DNA of 48,420 nucleotides, taken from positions 1 through 48,420 of the IMG/VR virus record IMGVR_UViG_3300008110_000086. One strand, 5' to 3'. Made by a program: the position numbers and the translations under genes. The DNA is from a virus. Position 1 is the stretch's first letter, and each line of letters opens with the position of its first letter. The notes under the pieces were generated by a model. It was not told the origin of the DNA. It ran no database searches and saw only the letters and a list, made by a program, of their open reading frames with translations. This document shows, in pieces, positions 44,601 through 48,420 of this stretch.

Positions 44601-47600
44601 AATAGCCTGCTGTAAGTATGTCAGATACTCCAGCCAAACCATATTTGGCTTGTGTCAAATTTGATGCAGTTTGACTGGAATTTGTATCTGTAGAGTATGT
44701 AATTCGTTCTGTTGTAGCAAGCCAAGTACCAGCGCCGTATGGGTTACTGCCGCCACTCAAATATCCCGCTGTAGCACAAGAATAGACGCTTGCTAAACTA
44801 AATCGTGGCTGAACAAGATTTGCTGTTGTTTGTGCTGTTGTTGTTTCTATTGAGTATACCATTTTGTCAGCAGAAGTGAGAGCGGACCCAGTTTGACTTG
44901 CGCTGCCAACAAAATATCCCTTTATAGAGTTTCCAGAACATCCAACAACTTCTGTTCTTGCAGATGTAAGATTAGATGAATTTAAAGTGCTTGCACTGTC
45001 GTAGGCATAGGTAATCTTTTCGTTTATATCAGTTATTGTTCCGCTTGCGTCTGTTCCCCCAGCATAATAGCTGCCTTCTAATGACGTGAGTGGACAGTTT
45101 GGAGACACAGCTAAGGGATTTGTCCTAGCGACTCCCAAAGAAGCGGAAACACTGGCAGTAGTAACATCAGTAGGATAATTTATCTTTTCAGTTACATTAG
45201 TTTCAAGAGAAGCTGCCGTGCTGCCGCCAGTTACGTATCCTTTAGATGTTCCATCAGTGCCGCCAACACAACCCGTTCTTGGAACAGTTAAATTAGCAGT
45301 TGTTGTAGCAACTGTTGTGTCAGTGCCAAATGTAATTTTGTCAGTAATGTCTGTGTAAGAAGAACTCGATGTTGAACCGCCAGCAAAATAACCCTTAGCA
45401 TAATTCCCATCCACTCCTGCCAAGAAAGCTCTGCCCAAAGACAAGTCAGCTGATCCAACTGATGAAAGTGTTTCTGTACTATATGTCAAAACTTCGGCAA
45501 AATCATAGTAAGTTGTATTGTTTGTTCCGCCTGCAAAATATCCCTTGATTATATAATTTGATATGCCAACAAGACCATAACGGCTTGTTGACAATGTTAG
45601 AGCGGATGTCGCTGTTGTGTCAGTTGAATAAGTAACTTGATTAAATGAACCTAAAACTCCAGATCCAGTTGTACCTCCAGCTATATAGCCTTTAGTCAAT
45701 ATGTTGGAAACCGAAGCCATGCCAAATCTTGCAGATGTAAGATTTGTTGTTGTAGAGGCTGTAGTGGTATCAGTGGAGTATTCAATTAAGTCGGAAGTTG
45801 CAACTGCATTGGTTGTGCGACCGCCCACAAAATAACCCTTGGCACAAGTAGCAGATAGTCCAGTTCCAAATTCTCTAGCTTGTGAAAGAGTGGCAGTGTA
45901 TATGACTGTTGAAAAATCGTTGCCAAAAATTATCTTTTCCGTCAAGTCAGTTGTCGCTGCCACATATCCGCCAGCAACATACATTCCATTCCCACCCGGA
46001 TTAAAAGTTACAGGTTTGAATGCGGAAACACCCGTCATATTACTTGTTGCATATGAAAGCTCAGCCGTCGAGGCTGTGCGTAAAACTCCCGTATTATATT
46101 CATAAATTTCAGCTATACTGTATAATGCAGAATTATAATTTGAGGATATTGATCCCCCTATTATAAAGCCCTTAGCATTTCTATCAGATATATCGATAGC
46201 CCCAAATCTTGGATTTAACAAAGACAAACCATTAATTGCCGTTGTCACGTCTGTGGTAAATGAAATTACCTCAGCTATTGCGGCAGCAACTCCGGTGTAT
46301 CCGTAAAATGTAAAACCACTTATTCCATTGCCATCTAAGGCGCTTATCAGGCTCCTTGGAGAAGTTAGATTGGCTGGATTTGGATTGTATACAGCGGCAG
46401 TTTTATACACTATCTTATCGGTTGTATTAACAACGTTGCCAGTATATCCTCCCATGAAATAACCGAATTCGCTGGTCGCATTTAGTGCAGCCAAATCTTT
46501 TCGTGCCTGAGTTAATCCCAGAGTTGCTGAAGCTGTACTTACATCAGTCGAGTAAAGAAGCTTTATAAAAGTTGACAACAATCCTTTTGCATCATTTTCA
46601 TCGTAAGCGAATGTAAGCAAAACTTCTTTGCCACCAGCGAAATAACCAGCCTCTGTGCCGTCTGAAACAGCACTGAATCCACTTCTTGCTGCCGGAAGAG
46701 ATGAAGCAGTAGATGCAGTCGTGACATCTGTGCTATATTGTAATTTGTCTACAAGATTAGTAGCTGTGTCGCCTATATTCCCGCCAGCAAAATATCCTTT
46801 TTCAGAGTTTCCTGATAAACCCGCCACATTGTATCTTGCTTCTGTTAGATTAGCAGTGTTGGCAAGTGTGGTAGTATCATTGACGAAACTTGTATTGTAA
46901 GAATACAGAGAAGTTGTTACTGGAACGTATGTGTTTATCGTGTCATTTGCAGTCGATTCGGTTGTTGTTATGCCGAACAAACCGGGGAAATTTGCGCCCG
47001 GTACTATACCACCAGTTGTTGTACCCCTGTAAGGATTAAATATGCCTGAACCGGGCAGACTACCGCCAGATGATGGTCTGGGAGGAGTCGGCACATCTCC
47101 ATATCCTTGGCATTGTCTTTGACAATCTTGTAAAGTATAGTAAAAATTTTTGTTTAAAAAGTAGCCGTTAAAACAGTTGGGATCTGGATTAGGATATGAA
47201 CAGGTAATGCACTGTGCAGTTGGCCTAGCTACGGCAGAACCAAATGGCAGATCTGTTCTTATTTGCCCGCCGATAACCACGCAACGATACCAAGTAGTCT
47301 TTGTGTTTATTGGTTGTGATATTGGAGCTTGCTCAAAAACTTGACAGTTGCCAACTGTAGCTACTGTGGTGTTGCAGGTTGGGTTTGGGGGCAAGGCATT
47401 TACAACTGCTGTTTCAAATGGATCTGGACATTGGCAGTTACCCGGACATTTTGTCACAAGATACCACTGACATACTCCGGGACTTACTGGTAAATATTCA
47501 TATTTGCATCCAATACTTGTGCAGTTTGAAGGCTGAGATATAGGCGTAGTAGGTGTTGGAGTTTCTGGCGCAACAGGGGTTGGAGTTGCAGGCGCAGGAA

Positions 47601-48420
47601 ATTCAGGATCAGCTTGGGGGGGCACAGGCTTTTTGTCATCTGGATTTGGATGAACACAAGGTACAGTGTACCTTGCGCCTTCTATATTTACATCAAAAGG
47701 TGGCTGGTGCAAGCATTCACATCCCGGTTCGCAATTACTATCTGGTGCTGTAACCCATCTGCCTTTTTCGCCGTTCGGGGGTTGGCTCCATACTTTTACA
47801 CATTCTCCGCAACTAGCGGCTGGAGTTATGGGGAAAGAAGCTGGTACTGGAATATAATCAGGAGGAAATGGAGGCTGAATTACTGGATTGCCCCAAGGAC
47901 CGGGGTAGTAAGGACCACTTGGATATGGCGGCTGAAAAGGAGTCGGATAAGGTGGTTGTTGATTTTGTGAAGTTGGAACCAAAGGAGATGGAGGTATTCC
48001 TTCACATCCAGCAGCTTTGCATTCTGCAAAATTGTTATAAGAGCCAATGCCAAATCCTACATATACGCATGCCCTTATAGCAGGATTAGCACGGTTTTGG
48101 ACGCAATCCCAACCCTGTGGATTTTGTGGTATTGGACTGGGAGATGGCGTAACGCCGCCACAGCCACTATCTGCACATTCCTGTTTTGAATCGAAAACTC
48201 CTCTGCCTACGCCCACATTAAAACAAAAACCATCATCCCAAGGACTGCCACTGCGCACACAAACCCATGCTTTGGTTTGGGGTGTCGGCACCAATGGTGA
48301 AGGAGATGGGACCGGACTTGGCGATGGCGGACTTGGCGATGGCGGACTTGGCGATGGCGGACTTGGTGGAGTTGGACTTGGTGGAGTTGGACTTGGTGAA
48401 GTCGGACTAGGTGGGGTTGG
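41629..48420 (-). CDS. Giant fibre/adhesin with Kelch-like repeats (5' end missing)
   Basis: At least 2,263 codons with no stop to the right edge; the true start is outside. From the N-terminal side: Pro/Ser-rich linker made of 15-bp repeats; two Cys modules (AWVCVRSGSPWDDGFC...C, GWDCVQNRANPAIRAC...C) and further Cys/Pro-rich domains to about 47.0 kb; then about 18-20 Kelch-like units between roughly 46.9 and 44.1 kb, each with GYFAGG, TDKL-x-YSTDT and a Leu-x-x-AR element. More degenerate units follow to about 42.2 kb, then a C-terminal region with YVVKLKNGKMAVVDLDKPP and a charged tail. Kelch units form beta-propellers that bind ligands. Receptor binding at tail tip or a long fibre is likely. 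Confidence 0.8.
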   Translation of the reverse strand, partial: PTPPSPTSPSPTPPSPTPPSPPSPSPPSPSPPSPSPVPSPSPLVPTPQTKAWVCVRSGSPWDDGFCFNVGVGRGVFDSKQECADSGCGGVTPSPSPIPQNPQGWDCVQNRANPAIRACVYVGFGIGSYNNFAECKAAGCEGIPPSPLVPTSQNQQPPYPTPFQPPYPSGPYYPGPWGNPVIQPPFPPDYIPVPASFPITPAASCGECVKVWSQPPNGEKGRWVTAPDSNCEPGCECLHQPPFDVNIEGARYTVPCVHPNPDDKKPVPPQADPEFPAPATPTPVAPETPTPTTPISQPSNCTSIGCKYEYLPVSPGVCQWYLVTKCPGNCQCPDPFETAVVNALPPNPTCNTTVATVGNCQVFEQAPISQPINTKTTWYRCVVIGGQIRTDLPFGSAVARPTAQCITCSYPNPDPNCFNGYFLNKNFYYTLQDCQRQCQGYGDVPTPPRPSSGGSLPGSGIFNPYRGTTTGGIVPGANFPGLFGITTTESTANDTINTYVPVTTSLYSYNTSFVNDTTTLANTANLTEARYNVAGLSGNSEKGYFAGGNIGDTATNLVDKLQYSTDVTTASTASSLPAARSGFSAVSDGTEAGYFAGGKEVLLTFAYDENDAKGLLSTFIKLLYSTDVSTASATLGLTQARKDLAALNATSEFGYFMGGYTGNVVNTTDKIVYKTAAVYNPNPANLTSPRSLISALDGNGISGFTFYGYTGVAAAIAEVISFTTDVTTAINGLSLLNPRFGAIDISDRNAKGFIIGGSISSNYNSALYSIAEIYEYNTGVLRTASTAELSYATSNMTGVSAFKPVTFNPGGNGMYVAGGYVAATTDLTEKIIFGNDFSTVIYTATLSQAREFGTGLSATCAKGYFVGGRTTNAVATSDLIEYSTDTTTASTTTNLTSARFGMASVSNILTKGYIAGGTTGSGVLGSFNQVTYSTDTTATSALTLSTSRYGLVGISNYIIKGYFAGGTNNTTYYDFAEVLTYSTETLSSVGSADLSLGRAFLAGVDGNYAKGYFAGGSTSSSSYTDITDKITFGTDTTVATTTANLTVPRTGCVGGTDGTSKGYVTGGSTAASLETNVTEKINYPTDVTTASVSASLGVARTNPLAVSPNCPLTSLEGSYYAGGTDASGTITDINEKITYAYDSASTLNSSNLTSARTEVVGCSGNSIKGYFVGSASQTGSALTSADKMVYSIETTTAQTTANLVQPRFSLASVYSCATAGYLSGGSNPYGAGTWLATTERITYSTDTNSSQTASNLTQAKYGLAGVSDILTAGYYSGGFSRANWKTTDKLSFSTETAASVTTAELSVGRRFLAGCDGASNGAKGYFAGGFAATYTNVADALNYATDISSATASANLSINRQKTSGSSERLGKGYFAGGDTGTAINNTDKLLFSTDTTAAQLSAKLGTARTGLASISVNPCMTNQGTKGYFLTNTALVRTYLNKFDFTTENFVATTGVFPSGYSYGEVNRRSYGISSGTKGVVRILDYDVLTNIVGGDVLVPIEASSTSYYNVDYSTDIVTTLFFTQENMNAVATCSGDNSKGYFSETGLGQRVPSLRTKRFNYSTDTIDYGQYSNLQLYYYGRTGVSGSSYTGYFVGGYYGGNSYGFSGSYNSAPTQSVMSGFIEKMNYTTDTLYFANSTFLQKNRVSCASVANTDVKAYITSGYEYTSGFLTSGITETEILNLANEVMFLQAPADIADNTGLVSAISNQADKGYFWNGVVPSYSGGTGAGDIDAISFSTDTSSTVSVTFIATTGSTYSGISEFSQMLPVNTVLPPSSTDYSYGSFAVNSLYLYKFSYATESWSATNMIFWLAVTSSDLYAGYEDGNELAYLSGNSVSGYIATKTKVSYATEVSTQLSGSVSLATDPIGNAFGNSGFSEGETKGYFAANNTTSNKISKLIYSSDTASLLGSSLPAAFVGALYQSISQQGVRGILAGIANDNYSTYGTNPVETVFQLSYTTDVLSQLSTFNDSTGWNTDLNVWTNDGNVTNGYISIGTNPGAGRFSYANDTFTSLSSTLLQGGTYQGNLQSRPFSAYFGNQSAVSLKFDSTMEIFTYILNAAYANGIPNNSNLNGSLPAYFAISPYPAPAVVPLSFANQISQAFDVSNFYVVKLKNGKMAVVDLDKPPTDNFVAGPFADYTQAQVAKQKMLNNEELSGKAIETTVSVGYKVAKDGYSFKAETMQIYNSLPKLDTASAVVKTTEQSEEQVYDLGKPETLSVQSDLVVKPESLPILEKTINPKDKNEMKIIPTDSSIKIDRDELLGE
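48314..48418. repeat. Seven 15-bp tandem repeats in the fibre gene
   Basis: Three copies of GGACTTGGCGATGGC are followed by four related units (GGACTTGGTGGAGTT twice, GGACTTGGTGAAGTC, GGACTAGGTGGGGTT), running to the window edge. On the minus strand each codes five residues of P-S-P-P/S/T type. Unit changes are in whole codons and suggest slippage-type growth of a flexible linker. Confidence 0.9.

Noticed and set aside
44100-46900. Regularly spaced repeats that might look like a CRISPR array
   Set aside because: They are degenerate protein repeats (GYFAGG units) within one open frame, not identical DNA repeats with unique spacers.

Overview
The window is an interior piece of a large, AT-rich genome of a tailed phage with a T4-type head. 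The case rests on one collinear minus-strand block at 15.0-26.5 kb. It encodes, in transcription order, a gp17-type large terminase, a gp20-type portal (carrying an intein), a large basic core-like protein, a gp21-type prohead protease, a coiled-coil gp22-type scaffold and a gp23-type major capsid protein. A TOPRIM primase, a Cas4/RecB-like nuclease, a GT9 glycosyltransferase and a giant repeat-rich fibre/adhesin fit the same picture. No integrase, plasmid replicon, rRNA or bacterial housekeeping operon is visible. Genes are small, tightly packed and on both strands. Both edges cut genes (a minus gene starts at base 9; the fibre gene runs off the right end). The host cannot be read directly. 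The HEAT-like protein at 6371 and the secreted-looking proline-linker protein at 159 remind me of planctomycete proteins, which is only a weak hint.

Layout. 0-3.4 kb: secreted-looking protein, papain-like peptidase, LAGLIDADG protein and C39-like peptidase. 3.4-5.6 kb: small proteins and a three-gene membrane operon with an ExbB/TolQ/MotA-like channel protein and an ExbD-like partner. 5.6-8 kb: plus-strand genes (cytidine-deaminase-like, HEAT-like, metallophosphoesterase) set among copies of a 19-nt CRP-site-like motif and two 71-nt direct repeats. 8-11.9 kb: two tandem sulfotransferase-like paralogues, an ABC membrane domain without ATPase, a DUF6428-like protein and an HNH endonuclease. 11.9-14.9 kb: an ADP-ribosyltransferase-like protein lying between a broken and an intact tRNA-Gly copy, then a NUMOD3/PD-(D/E)XK homing endonuclease. 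15-26.5 kb: head and packaging module. 26.5-31 kb: ferritin-like protein, virion-like proteins, an M4/M36-like metalloprotease and an extremely acidic protein. 31-41.6 kb: nuclease, primase, actin-like ATPase with a small partner, GT9 enzyme, virion-like protein and small membrane proteins. 41.6-48.4 kb: giant Kelch-like fibre/adhesin.

How the parts may work together. The head block builds, matures and fills the capsid. Several small proteins and the ADP-ribosyltransferase-like protein carry a short N-terminal segment (F-x-E-[WYF]-L followed by [IL]-x-E) resembling the T4 capsid-targeting sequence with its gp21 cleavage site. I infer that they are packaged in the head and possibly injected, as T4 Alt is. 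Four intron- or intein-type selfish elements (LAGLIDADG, HNH, NUMOD3/PD-(D/E)XK, portal intein) sit next to important loci. The least expected parts are the proton-channel-like operon at 3.9-5.6 kb, the actin-like ATPase pair, the set of unrelated proteases, and the repeated 19-nt motif placed exactly at gene starts and stops.

All functional calls come from reading motifs by eye; no searches were run.
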